Assembly (NCBI RefSeq): GCF_004125265.1
Contig: NZ_RDTE01000003.1
Span: forward strand, 1 to 64,000
From: Streptomyces lydicus
GTDB taxonomy: Bacteria; Actinomycetota; Actinomycetes; Streptomycetales; Streptomycetaceae
Length of the DNA stretch: 64,000 bases
Direction: 5' to 3'
Position 1 is the stretch's first letter; every line of letters starts with the position of its first letter. Shown here piece by piece: positions 41,646-50,529 of this stretch. Made by a program: the position numbers and the translations under genes. The notes beneath the pieces were generated by a model that worked only from the letters and a program-made list of their open reading frames with translations, ran no database searches and was not told the DNA's origin.

Positions 41646-44600
41646 GTGAGGGAACCGTCGCAGGAGACACCGTTCGAGGCGAAAGACGTCTTCCTGTACC
41701 GAGCACCGCTGGCACCGTCAGCGCCGGGAGATTCCAGCCTGCCTCTCCCCGCCGCGGGAGGCCCCCAGGACCTGGCCGCCTGCACCGAACTGCTCGCTTC
41801 GGTCCCTGCCGACCCCGTCCTGAGCGAGGCACTCGACCTCGCCTCGCCCAGCCTCAGCGCCATGGTCCACCGCGTCACCGAGCGCGGCACCGCCGGCATC
41901 AAGGCGGGGCAGCTGCGCCGGGCCGCGCTCGCCGTGCTCCGCTACGACATCAGGATGCGGACCCGGCCCACCCCCTTCGGCTTGTTTGCGGGCGTGGCGA
42001 CCGGACAGTTCGACTCCACTGCCAAGGCCGAGCGCGGCACAGCGCACCGCACCCGCACCCACGCCGACATGCAGTGGCTCACCAGGATCGGCCACCGTCT
42101 CGAACGCGACCCGGCCGTGCTGTCCAAACTCACCGTCCAGGCCCACCAGGCCCTGCTTCCGCGCGGGGACCGGCTGGTCCTCACCTCGCCCTCCACCCAG
42201 GGCGTGCCCCCCGGCGAGAGCGGCGAGGGCCGCTCCACGGTGTCCGTGCGCAGGACAGCGGTCGTCGAACGGGCCGTGGCCGAGGCCGCGGCCCCACTGC
42301 CGTACGAGGAACTGGTCCAGCGCACCGCCGAGGCCTTCCCCGGCGCGCCTGCCGAGCGGGTCCGCGGCCTGCTAGCGGAACTGGTACGGCAGGAGATCCT
42401 CATCACCGGGCTGCGCCCGCCACTGGACGGCAGCGACCCGCTGCGCCACGTTCTGCAGCTGCTCGCCCCGGTCACCGAGCCGTCCGAGGACACCTGCCGG
42501 ATACACGACGCTCTGCTGGCCGTTGAGCACCGACGACAGGCGTACGACGCCCGACCCGTCGGCGACGGCCGCGAACACCTGGGCCGGCTGCTGAAGGCGG
42601 CGCGGTCGGTGGAACCCGACGACACGCCGGTGCACATCGACACCCGCCTCGACACCCGGCTGCACCTGCCGTACGCGGTGCGTGACGTGATCGAAGAAGC
42701 CACCGGTGTCATGTGGCGCCTCTCCCGCTCCAAGCTCGGTCTCTTCGCCCTGCGTGACTACCACCGTCGTTTTCTCGATGTGTACGGAGCCGACCGGCTG
42801 GTGCCGGTCCTGGAACTCCTCGACGAGTCGACAGGACTGGGCGCCCCGGCGGGCTACGGCTGGCCCAACAGCGAGGCAGCACCCGTCCCGCCCGATGACC
42901 CCCGCACTGCCCGCCGGGACCGTGCCATGGCCCGGCTGGCCGCCGCCGCCCAGCGCGCCGGACGGCGCGAGGTCGTCCTCGGCGACGCGGACCTCGACGA
43001 GCTGTGCCACGACAGCGCCGACCGCGCGGACTTGCCCAACTCCTGCGAGGTGACGGTGCAGGTCGTCGCCCCCTCGGTGGAGGCGCTGGACGACGGCGAA
43101 TTCCACGTCTTCCTCTCACCTTCGCCCGGCTCGCACCGGGCCGGGTCCACCTTCGCCCGGTTCGCCGACCTGCATCCCGGCTGGCGGACGGAGTTCGCCG
43201 CACTGCACGGTGACAACCCGGTGCACATCCAGGACGCCGTCCCCGTCGATCTCGCCTTCAGGACGCGCTCGGGCCGGGCCGCCAACCTCGCGCACACCAC
43301 CCCGGCCACCGGCAGCCGCATCAGCGTCGGCGTCCCCGAGGTCGCCGGTATCAAGGAACTGCACCTGTGCGACATCGGCGTCGGTGCCACTCTGGACCGG
43401 CTGACCGCCGTCCACCTGCCCACCGGCCGCGAAATCGTGCCCGTGCTCGGCAACATGGTCAGCGCACCGGCCCAGGCACCCAACGCCGTCCGGCTGCTGT
43501 GGGAGATCGGGCTGGAGGGCCAGCGGCTGTGGGAGCCGTGGAACTGGGGGCCGCTCGCCGACTCTCCCTTCGTGCCGCGGGTGCGGTACGGACACTTCGT
43601 ACTGGCCTCCGCCGTCTGGCGGTTGGACGGGATTCGCGCGCGAGCCGAAGAGCTGCGAGCGAGGAGTGACGATGCCCGCGTCGCCGACTGGGACCGCGCG
43701 ATCGGCGACTGGCGGGCCGCCTGGGACGTACCGCCCCGGATACTCGCCGTCACTGCCGACCAGCGGCTGCTGCTCGACCTCGGGAACACGTGGCACCGCG
43801 AGCTGCTGCTCGACCAAGTGCTGCGCCACTCCGACCTGATCGCCCAAGAAGTCCCCGGCGAATACGAGGACTGGCTGGACAGCCCGCTCGCCGGGCACAC
43901 CTTCGAGCTGGTTGTCCCGCTGACCCGCCGGGAGACTGATACGCCCCGCCGCCGCCCGTACGCCGGACACCGCCAGCCCGGACGCACCGTCCACGGCCTG
44001 GGCGGCGAGTGGCTCTACCTCAAACTGCACGGCTCCGCCCGCACCCAGGACGACCTGCTGCGCGACCACATCCCCGAACTGGTCGACCTGGCGGGGCAGA
44101 AGGGCGCGGACGGCTGGTTCTTCATCCGCTACACCGACGACGGCGGCCACCACCTGCGGCTGCGGCTGCACGGCGACAGCCCGAAGGAGCTGTGGGGCAA
44201 GGTCGCTCCCGCGGCCGGCGCGCTGCTCCAGCGGTGGCAGCGCGAAGGGTTGCTGCGCAGCCACACCCTCGCCCAGTACGACCCGGAAACCGAGCGCTAC
44301 GGCGGCCCCGCCGCCCAGCGGCTGGCCGAGGACGTCTTCCGGTACGACAGTGAAGCCGTCATCGAACTGCTGCGCGTGGCCAAGGACCCTGCCAACGACT
44401 ACGACGTCGACGACCTCGCCGTTGTCTCCTGCGCCGCGCTGGCCAGCGCCTTCGGACCGCCGGCGCCCGGCAACGTACGGGGCACCGAGGACTGTGGTGA
44501 CGACGGCGCCGCGGCCTGGCTGTCCATGACCGGCGCGCGCCGCGACCTGCCCGCGGCGTTCCGTGCCCGGCCCGCACAGTGGCGCCGCCTCGTCGACCCC

Positions 44601-44864
44601 TACGGCGGCTGGCCCGTCCTCGTCGAGGACCCGGCCGGCGCCCGCGTCCTCGACGCGCTACGCCCGCGCGACGAGGCCGTACGGCAACTTGCCACGTGCG
44701 TACGGGATTCCGGAGACACACCCGAGGGGCGGGTCGTCGGCAGTCTGCTGCACATGGTCTGCAACCGCCTCTTCGGTGGTTCCAGTGCCCGCGAGCTGAC
44801 CGTGCTCGGCATCGCCCGCGGCGCCGTACAGGACCACCTCAACCGCCGGAGGCACCAGTCATGA
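41646..44864 (+). CDS. lanB: Lantibiotic dehydratase LanB (full length)
   Basis: A 1072-residue class I dehydratase starting at GTG 41646 (AAGGGGGA upstream). The N-terminal ~780 residues are the glutamylation domain, with RTRPTPFGLFAGVATGQF (the R-x-x-P-T-P-F-G box), ALDDGEFHVFLSPSPGSHRA and FVPRVRYGHFVLASAVW. The C-terminal SpaB-type elimination domain runs from about residue 790: WLYLKLHGSARTQDDLLRDH, WFFIRYTDDGGHHLRLRLHG, LAQYDPETERYGGPAAQRLA. It dehydrates Ser/Thr of the core using glutamyl-tRNA. Its stop overlaps lanC's ATG. The in-frame sequence upstream to 41571 is the hairpin and is not coding. Confidence 0.93.
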   Translation: MREPSQETPFEAKDVFLYRAPLAPSAPGDSSLPLPAAGGPQDLAACTELLASVPADPVLSEALDLASPSLSAMVHRVTERGTAGIKAGQLRRAALAVLRYDIRMRTRPTPFGLFAGVATGQFDSTAKAERGTAHRTRTHADMQWLTRIGHRLERDPAVLSKLTVQAHQALLPRGDRLVLTSPSTQGVPPGESGEGRSTVSVRRTAVVERAVAEAAAPLPYEELVQRTAEAFPGAPAERVRGLLAELVRQEILITGLRPPLDGSDPLRHVLQLLAPVTEPSEDTCRIHDALLAVEHRRQAYDARPVGDGREHLGRLLKAARSVEPDDTPVHIDTRLDTRLHLPYAVRDVIEEATGVMWRLSRSKLGLFALRDYHRRFLDVYGADRLVPVLELLDESTGLGAPAGYGWPNSEAAPVPPDDPRTARRDRAMARLAAAAQRAGRREVVLGDADLDELCHDSADRADLPNSCEVTVQVVAPSVEALDDGEFHVFLSPSPGSHRAGSTFARFADLHPGWRTEFAALHGDNPVHIQDAVPVDLAFRTRSGRAANLAHTTPATGSRISVGVPEVAGIKELHLCDIGVGATLDRLTAVHLPTGREIVPVLGNMVSAPAQAPNAVRLLWEIGLEGQRLWEPWNWGPLADSPFVPRVRYGHFVLASAVWRLDGIRARAEELRARSDDARVADWDRAIGDWRAAWDVPPRILAVTADQRLLLDLGNTWHRELLLDQVLRHSDLIAQEVPGEYEDWLDSPLAGHTFELVVPLTRRETDTPRRRPYAGHRQPGRTVHGLGGEWLYLKLHGSARTQDDLLRDHIPELVDLAGQKGADGWFFIRYTDDGGHHLRLRLHGDSPKELWGKVAPAAGALLQRWQREGLLRSHTLAQYDPETERYGGPAAQRLAEDVFRYDSEAVIELLRVAKDPANDYDVDDLAVVSCAALASAFGPPAPGNVRGTEDCGDDGAAAWLSMTGARRDLPAAFRARPAQWRRLVDPYGGWPVLVEDPAGARVLDALRPRDEAVRQLATCVRDSGDTPEGRVVGSLLHMVCNRLFGGSSARELTVLGIARGAVQDHLNRRRHQS

Positions 44865-46216
44865 ACTCCACCGCTGTCCGTCCGGAAGAGGCCGTCTCTC
44901 TGGTCGCCGAGCGGCTCGCCGACCCCGAGTACATCGCCGCCGTTGCCTCCCGCGACGACAATCGCGACCCCATCTACGACGCGGTGATGTGGGGCCCTCT
45001 GACGCTCGCCAACGGCCTTCCGGGCACCGCCCTCCTCTTCGGGGAACTGGCCCGCACCGACGACGCCTGGCGACCGGTCGCCCACCGCCACCTCGCGGCC
45101 GCCGGGCGTGTCATGAACTCCGCGCCCAGCCGGGGCCTGTTCTCCGGCCCGGCCGCGCTGCTCGCCGCCGCCCAGACGTGCGCCGGTCCCGAAGGGCACT
45201 ACGGTGCGCTGCGCCGGGGGCTGGCCACCTGGGTCGCCGAGGACCAGACCGAACGGCTGCGCGTCTTCCGCGCCCGTGCCCAGGACGGTGGCACCGGCGT
45301 CGACTGGGCCGCGTACGACCTGATCAACGGGCTGTCGGGCACGACCCGCCTGCTCCTGGACTCGGTGGCCGACGCGGACGAGGCCGGTCCCACCGTCGAG
45401 TCGGCCCTCACCGCGTCTCTCCACCACCTCATCGATGTCACCGCACCGATCCGGGTCGACGGCCACGAGGTCCCCGGCTGGTGGGTGCCGGCCGAACTCC
45501 ACGTCAGCGAACGGGACCGCGAGACCTACCCGCGCGGGGACTTCAATCTCGGGATGGCGCACGGCATCGCCGGACCGCTCGCGGTGCTCTGCAGGGCGTA
45601 CGAGGCCGGACACGGGATGCCGGGCATGCGCGACGCCATCCACCGCATCGCCGACTGGCTGCTGAGCTGGACGCTGCGCGACGAGGCGGGACCGTACTGG
45701 CCCGCCCGGGCGGGCTGGGACGAGGAGGTGGCGCCGCGGCGCCCGCACGAGCTCTTCACCCGTACCGCCTGGTGCTACGGCACCCCGGGCGTCGCCGCCG
45801 CTCTGTTCCGCGCCGGGACGGTCATGGACCGGCCGGACTGGCGCACCGCCGCCGTCGACGCGCTGCGTGCCGCGCTGCGCCGCGACGAGTCGCTGTGGGC
45901 GATCGAAGGCGCCACCGTGTGCCACGGCTACGCCGGCCTGCTGCGCATCGTGGCCCGGGTGGCGCAGGCCGTCGACGACACCGAACTGCATGCCGGATGC
46001 CGACGCCTGACCGGCAAGGTGCTGGCGTGCGCCGATGAGGAGGCGCCCTTCGGGTTCCGTCACCTCATGCGCTTCCCTGCCGCCGCCCACTCGCCGGTCC
46101 CCCACCGCGCCGTGAACACCGCGGGCATGCTCGAGGGCGCCGCGGGCGTCGCCCTCTCGCTCCTGCCCGTCGGCGACGGACCACTGCCCTGGGACCGCAC
46201 TTTGGGGCTGACGTGA
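44861..46216 (+). CDS. lanC: Lanthionine cyclase LanC
   Basis: A 451-residue cyclase. Zinc ligands are C305 (TAWCYGTPGVAAALF), C354 and H355 (ATVCHGYAGLLRIV), exactly the LanC Cys-Cys/His set, with GlyGly-type alpha-barrel repeats such as DLINGLSGTTRLLLD and NLGMAHGIAGPLAVLCRAY. It adds Cys thiols to dehydro residues to form the rings. ATGA overlap with lanB, and its stop region overlaps the possible GTG of the exporter gene, so lanBCTUV are one translation-coupled unit. Confidence 0.93.
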   Translation: MNSTAVRPEEAVSLVAERLADPEYIAAVASRDDNRDPIYDAVMWGPLTLANGLPGTALLFGELARTDDAWRPVAHRHLAAAGRVMNSAPSRGLFSGPAALLAAAQTCAGPEGHYGALRRGLATWVAEDQTERLRVFRARAQDGGTGVDWAAYDLINGLSGTTRLLLDSVADADEAGPTVESALTASLHHLIDVTAPIRVDGHEVPGWWVPAELHVSERDRETYPRGDFNLGMAHGIAGPLAVLCRAYEAGHGMPGMRDAIHRIADWLLSWTLRDEAGPYWPARAGWDEEVAPRRPHELFTRTAWCYGTPGVAAALFRAGTVMDRPDWRTAAVDALRAALRRDESLWAIEGATVCHGYAGLLRIVARVAQAVDDTELHAGCRRLTGKVLACADEEAPFGFRHLMRFPAAAHSPVPHRAVNTAGMLEGAAGVALSLLPVGDGPLPWDRTLGLT

Positions 46217-46242
46217 GCCATGAGCCGGTGAAGGAAATCAGC

Positions 46243-47193
46243 ATGTCCGAAACACCAGCCTTCGACATGGCCGACCTCGTAGTGCGCTACGGAAAGGTGA
46301 CCGCCGTCCACGGCGTGTCGATCAGCTCCCCGCAGGGCCGTATCACCGCGCTGCTCGGCCCCAACGGCGCCGGAAAGTCCAGCCTGCTGGGCGTGCTGTC
46401 GACGGCCGCGCGGCCCGACGCGGGGACGGTCCGGATCTTCGGCCACGACGTCCGCGAGGCGCCGATGGCCGCACGCCGCCGCCTCGGGCTGGTCTTCCAG
46501 GAACGCACCCTGGACAAGGAACTTTCCGTCGAACGCAACCTGTGGTTCCACGCCCGGCTGTTCGGCATGAAGCGGGCGGACGCCCGGGCCCGGATCGGAC
46601 TGATGCTGGACCTGTTCGACCTCGCCGACCGCCGCCGTCAGCCGGTCGAGGAACTGTCCGGCGGACTGGCCAGACGGGTGGAGATCGCACGCGCCCTGCT
46701 GCACCGCCCCGGGCTGATCATCCTCGACGAGCCCACCAACGGCCTAGACCCGACCGCGCGCGCCGCCGTATGGGCCGACCTGCTGCGGCTGCGCGACGAA
46801 CTGGGCGTCACCGTCCTTTACGCGACGCACTACATGGACGAGGCGGAGTACGCCGATGAGATCGTCATCCTGCAACAAGGCCGGGTCGTCCGGCAGGGCA
46901 GCGTCGACCGGCTCAAGAGCAGCCTGGACTCGTCCCGCGTCGTGGTGGCCTGCGCGGACAACGAGGCCGCCGCCCGGCAGTTGCGCGCCGCGGGCTTCGA
47001 ACCGCTGAGAGAGCCGGGTGGGGTCGCGGTGCACTGCGCCGAACCCGAGGCCCGGATCGCGGAGGTGGTCCGGGCCCTGGACGTCCCGGGACTGACCGTC
47101 TCCGTACACCACCCGTCCATGAACGACGTCTACTTGGCGGCGGCCGGCCAGGACAGGCCGCGACAGCGGCGGGAGAGTGTGAGCGCGCCATGA
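46243..47193 (+). CDS. ABC exporter ATPase (LanT-like of planosporicin type)
   Basis: A 316-residue ATPase with Walker A GPNGAGKSS, signature LSGGLARRVEIARALL, Walker B GLIILDEPTNGLDPTA and H-switch ATHYMDEAEYADE, then a C-terminal ~90-residue domain. I chose ATG 46243 (GAAGGAAATCAGC upstream) over GTG 46213, which overlaps the lanC stop. With the following permease it makes an ABC-2 exporter, which in planosporicin and microbisporicin clusters replaces the usual peptidase-type LanT. No leader protease gene is in the cluster. Confidence 0.87.
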   Translation: MSETPAFDMADLVVRYGKVTAVHGVSISSPQGRITALLGPNGAGKSSLLGVLSTAARPDAGTVRIFGHDVREAPMAARRRLGLVFQERTLDKELSVERNLWFHARLFGMKRADARARIGLMLDLFDLADRRRQPVEELSGGLARRVEIARALLHRPGLIILDEPTNGLDPTARAAVWADLLRLRDELGVTVLYATHYMDEAEYADEIVILQQGRVVRQGSVDRLKSSLDSSRVVVACADNEAAARQLRAAGFEPLREPGGVAVHCAEPEARIAEVVRALDVPGLTVSVHHPSMNDVYLAAAGQDRPRQRRESVSAP

Positions 47194-48002
47194 CCGTAAC
47201 GACCACTGTCGGCCCTTCCCCTGCATCTGCCCTTGTCTCCGGCGACGGAGGGCTGAGAGTTGCCCTGCGCGCCATCGGCGTCATCGCCCATCGCGATCTG
47301 CTGCGACAGGTCAAACGTCCGGGCGTTCTCGCCAGCCAGGCCGTGCAGATCCTCTTCTTCGTTCTGGTCTACGCCGTCGGCTTCGACGGGATGATCGGTT
47401 CGGTCGGTTCGGTGTCGTTCAGCGCGTACGTCTTCCCCGGGATCATCGCCATCCAGGTCGTCTCGATCGGTATCGCCTCCGGCCAGAGCTACGCCTGGGA
47501 CCGCGAGTACGGCGTACTGCGCGAACTCCTCGTGGCCCCGGTGCCGCGGGTCTGCCTGCCACTGGGCAAGGTCGTCGCCGGTGCGGGGATGGTGACCGTG
47601 CAGAGCGTGCTGATGCTCGCCTTCTCCCCACTGATGGGGGTGGCGCTGACGGCGGGCCGGTTCGCCACCGCGGTCGGCTGCTACGCGCTCGCCGCCACCG
47701 TGTTCAGCGTCATCGGTCTCTGCCTGGCCACCGTCATCAAACGGGTGCAGACGCTCCAGGCCACCGTCCAACTGGCCATGTTCCCGATGCTGTTCCTGTC
47801 CGGGTCGGTCTTCAGTGCAAAGGACGTGCCGGACTGGCTGGCCTTGGTCATGTACCTCAACCCCATGACGTACGCCGTCGACCTGGCCCGCCAGACCCTG
47901 CTGGGCGGCGGCGGCCTGCTGCCTTGGTGGGCAGATCTCTGCGCACTGGGCGGGATCCTGACGGCGGTCCTGGCGCTGCTGAGAGTACGGAGCGGGCGAT
48001 GA
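47190..48002 (+). CDS. ABC-2 exporter permease (LanU-like)
   Basis: A 270-residue permease, ABC-2 type: QAVQILFFVLVYAVGFDGMI, SAYVFPGIIAIQVVSIGIAS, DREYGVLRELLVAPVPRVCL (the ABC-2 E-x-G-x-x-x-x-L coupling helix), VLMLAFSPLMGVALTAGR, FSVIGLCLATVIKRVQTLQA and YLNPMTYAVDLARQTLLGGG. Its ATG overlaps the ATPase stop and its stop overlaps the next ATG. Confidence 0.87.
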   Translation: MTVTTTVGPSPASALVSGDGGLRVALRAIGVIAHRDLLRQVKRPGVLASQAVQILFFVLVYAVGFDGMIGSVGSVSFSAYVFPGIIAIQVVSIGIASGQSYAWDREYGVLRELLVAPVPRVCLPLGKVVAGAGMVTVQSVLMLAFSPLMGVALTAGRFATAVGCYALAATVFSVIGLCLATVIKRVQTLQATVQLAMFPMLFLSGSVFSAKDVPDWLALVMYLNPMTYAVDLARQTLLGGGGLLPWWADLCALGGILTAVLALLRVRSGR

Positions 48003-49282
48003 GCTGGCCCCCGTTGCCCGCGCACGTCCGCTCGGACGGCGGTACGCCGCTGGACGAGGACGAGGCGGCGGAGCGGGTGCTGGCCCGCGCGCTGCGCTGG
48101 ATCGAAGCGAACCTGGAATGGTTCGCGCCGGGGCGCTGGGAGGAGTTCCTGCCCCGCCGCCCCTTCCGGCCAGGTCCGCTCCTTGAACTCCTCGGCCTTG
48201 TACGGGTGCTGGACCGATCGGGCGTCGTGCCCAAGGACGCACCTCTGCCGAGCCGCGCGCTCGCCCTCGCCGAAGATGCCGCCTCCGAAGCGGACTTCGA
48301 GCGCGGACTGCGCCGTGGTGACGAGTTCTTTCCGTATCACCTCAATCTGGTCGCGCTTCTGGAGGTGCTCGGCCGCCCGCAGCCCACGTTGCGCGCGGCG
48401 GGCGAGGCGCTGCTCGCAGCGGACACGGGCGGCCACACCCGGCCGTACAAGCCGGTGCTCACAAGGACCGAGCTGCGCTACTTCATCGACCGCGGAGGCT
48501 TTACGGCCCCCGCCCCGCTGCCCGACATCGGCACGCTCCACCGCCAGAGCATCGCGGCCCAGCACCCGGACGTCCTCCAGCTGACCGGCAGCGAGACCTA
48601 CGCCTTCACCCATGTCCTTTTCTATGCAACGGACTTCGGCCACCATCGGCACCTCCTCGGCGGAAGCGAGGCGGTGGCCGAGCTGCGCGAGACCGTGCGG
48701 GTGCTGCTCGGCGTCCACCTCGCCCGGGGCAGTCTGGATCTCCTGGCCGAGCTGCTGCTGTGCGACTCCGCATTGGACGACGGGCGCGGTTCCGGCCCGC
48801 TGGTGTACGAAGGCTGGAATGCGCTGGCCGGTGCCGGGCTGCCGGACGGTGCCTTGCCCAGCCCCGTGCACCGCCCCGAGGTCCTGGCCGGCCTCGCGGG
48901 CGACAAGGCCGCCGCCTACCTCTTCGGCACGTGCTATCACACCACCCTGGCAGCCGCGCTCGCCGCCGCCGTACGGAAGCGGAGCCCGGCAGCCGGTGCC
49001 CGGCAACCCGTCGGATTCCCGCTTCCCTGCGCGGATCCCGAGGCGATCCGGCTGTGGGCGCTAAAGGCGTCCGGGGCATCCGCCGCCCCGGCTTCTGCGC
49101 GCGTGGCATGGTCCGCGCACCTCGGCCCGCTGCTGGCGCTCAGTGTCCAGGCGCGCGATCCGGACGTCCTTGCAGAGGTCGTGCACGCCGCCGAACGACT
49201 CGGGCAGGGCCGACGCCCGCTGGTCCGCTCGGCAGCAGCCCTGCTGGCGGCATGGCAGCCGACACATCCAACCCTGCAGTGA
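47999..49282 (+). CDS. LanV-like cluster protein, function unknown
   Basis: A 427-residue soluble protein, ATGA-coupled to the exporter permease. It has helical repeats: ALRWIEANLEWFAPGRWEEF, ADFERGLRRGDEFFPYHLNL, YAFTHVLFYATDFGHHRHLL and TCYHTTLAAALAAAVRKRSP. Planosporicin and microbisporicin clusters have a V gene at the same place (after TU) and of similar size. H-x-L-FYATDFG reminds me of the DUF6895 type of helical proteins. No enzyme motif. Possibly a scaffold or immunity helper. It ends the lanABCTUV operon. Confidence 0.7.
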   Translation: MSWPPLPAHVRSDGGTPLDEDEAAERVLARALRWIEANLEWFAPGRWEEFLPRRPFRPGPLLELLGLVRVLDRSGVVPKDAPLPSRALALAEDAASEADFERGLRRGDEFFPYHLNLVALLEVLGRPQPTLRAAGEALLAADTGGHTRPYKPVLTRTELRYFIDRGGFTAPAPLPDIGTLHRQSIAAQHPDVLQLTGSETYAFTHVLFYATDFGHHRHLLGGSEAVAELRETVRVLLGVHLARGSLDLLAELLLCDSALDDGRGSGPLVYEGWNALAGAGLPDGALPSPVHRPEVLAGLAGDKAAAYLFGTCYHTTLAAALAAAVRKRSPAAGARQPVGFPLPCADPEAIRLWALKASGASAAPASARVAWSAHLGPLLALSVQARDPDVLAEVVHAAERLGQGRRPLVRSAAALLAAWQPTHPTLQ

Positions 49283-49294
49283 AAGGGATGACGC

Positions 49295-50317
49295 ATGCGT
49301 ATACGTGACGTGCTGGTCACGATGACCACAGCTGTGGCGACGACGGTGCTGACGGCCACCGCCCCCTCCACGGCAGCGACGACAAGCCGTCGAGATGCGG
49401 GCAATGACACCCGGGCCTGCTCTCCGTACGTCTCGATCAGCGGTTTCTCCGACGCGCTGGACAAGACCACCTTCCAGGGCAGTTACGTCGGCAACCTCTC
49501 CGCCCTCGCCGCCGGCTCCGGCGACCGGATCGCCGCCCTGTCGGACCGCTCCGAGCTGTTCACCCTGGGCCCGCGGCGCGAACCCGAACGCGTGGTGCCG
49601 CTGACGGATGAGAAGGGCGGGGCGCTCGACTCGGAGGGCCTGGTCGTCGACCACGACGGCAGCTACCTGGTCACCTCTGAGACCGAACCGTCCATCCGTC
49701 GTTACGGCCACGACGGCAAGCTGCTCGGGTCGCTGCCCGTACCGGACGAACTCCGGGTCGCTCCGGCCGGCAAGGCGCGGCTCAACCAGACCTTCGAGGG
49801 CCTGGCCCTCCAGCCCGACGGCCGCACCCTGCTCGCCTCTATGGAGGGCCCGCTCGACGGGGACCCCGCGGACGGCGAAGGACGGCCACTGGTGCGCTTC
49901 CAGACCTGGCACCGTCCAAGCGTCGACGCGGACTTCCGGCTTGCCGGGCAGTACACCTACCCCGTCGACAAGTCGCTGGGCGTCTCCGAGATCACCTCTT
50001 CCGGACTGGTCCTCGAACGAGGCGTCTCCGCCGACACGGTGCCAACGGTCCGTCTCTACTTCGCCGACCTCGCGCACGCGGACCGGGGCCGACCGGTGCC
50101 GAAGCAACTGCTCGCCGATCTTGCAGAGTGCCCTTCGCTGGGCGCGCATCACCCGATGCCGCTGCCCAACCCGCTCCTGGACAACATCGAGGGCATGCTT
50201 GTCACAGGCCGGGAGCAGACGGGACGACTCAAACTGCTGCTGGTCAGCGACGACAACCACAGCGACCGGCAGGTCACGCGGCTGTACGAGCTCAGCGTCC
50301 AGACGCCCGGAGGCTGA
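49295..50317 (+). CDS. Secreted phytase-like esterase-domain protein
   Basis: A 340-residue precursor. Signal peptide ~1-30 (VLVTMTTAVATTVLTATAPS, near TAA|T). The mature part has the 'esterase-like activity of phytase' beta-propeller features: GSYVGNLSALAAGSGDRIAA, LDSEGLVVDHDGSYLVTSET, NQTFEGLALQPDGRTLLASM and LLDNIEGMLVTGREQTGRLK. It starts 12 bp after the LanV-like gene with AAAGGGA before the ATG, so it may be cotranscribed with the cluster. No equivalent is known to me in planosporicin-type clusters. Confidence 0.72.
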   Translation: MRIRDVLVTMTTAVATTVLTATAPSTAATTSRRDAGNDTRACSPYVSISGFSDALDKTTFQGSYVGNLSALAAGSGDRIAALSDRSELFTLGPRREPERVVPLTDEKGGALDSEGLVVDHDGSYLVTSETEPSIRRYGHDGKLLGSLPVPDELRVAPAGKARLNQTFEGLALQPDGRTLLASMEGPLDGDPADGEGRPLVRFQTWHRPSVDADFRLAGQYTYPVDKSLGVSEITSSGLVLERGVSADTVPTVRLYFADLAHADRGRPVPKQLLADLAECPSLGAHHPMPLPNPLLDNIEGMLVTGREQTGRLKLLLVSDDNHSDRQVTRLYELSVQTPGG

Positions 50318-50529
50318 CCCCAGGTCAGTTGCCCTTACCCGGCAGAGATCCCAGCCCCTGATGCCCGAGTGCTGGTGAGCACAGCGAATTGCCCGAAGGC
50401 TGCGCCCATGGCCATGGGGTCGGTGAGCTTTCCTGAACCGTCGGGCTTCTCCAGCCGGCCGCAACCGTTGACGTACTGATCGGTCGGTGGGCAGCGCAGG
50501 CCCCGCCATGAGACGCCCAAGACCCCTCG

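Noticed and set aside
34204..50317. LanD decarboxylase, halogenase, P450 or leader protease in the lantibiotic cluster
   Set aside because: Searched by eye for flavoprotein, P450 heme-binding and subtilisin motifs among all genes; none seen.
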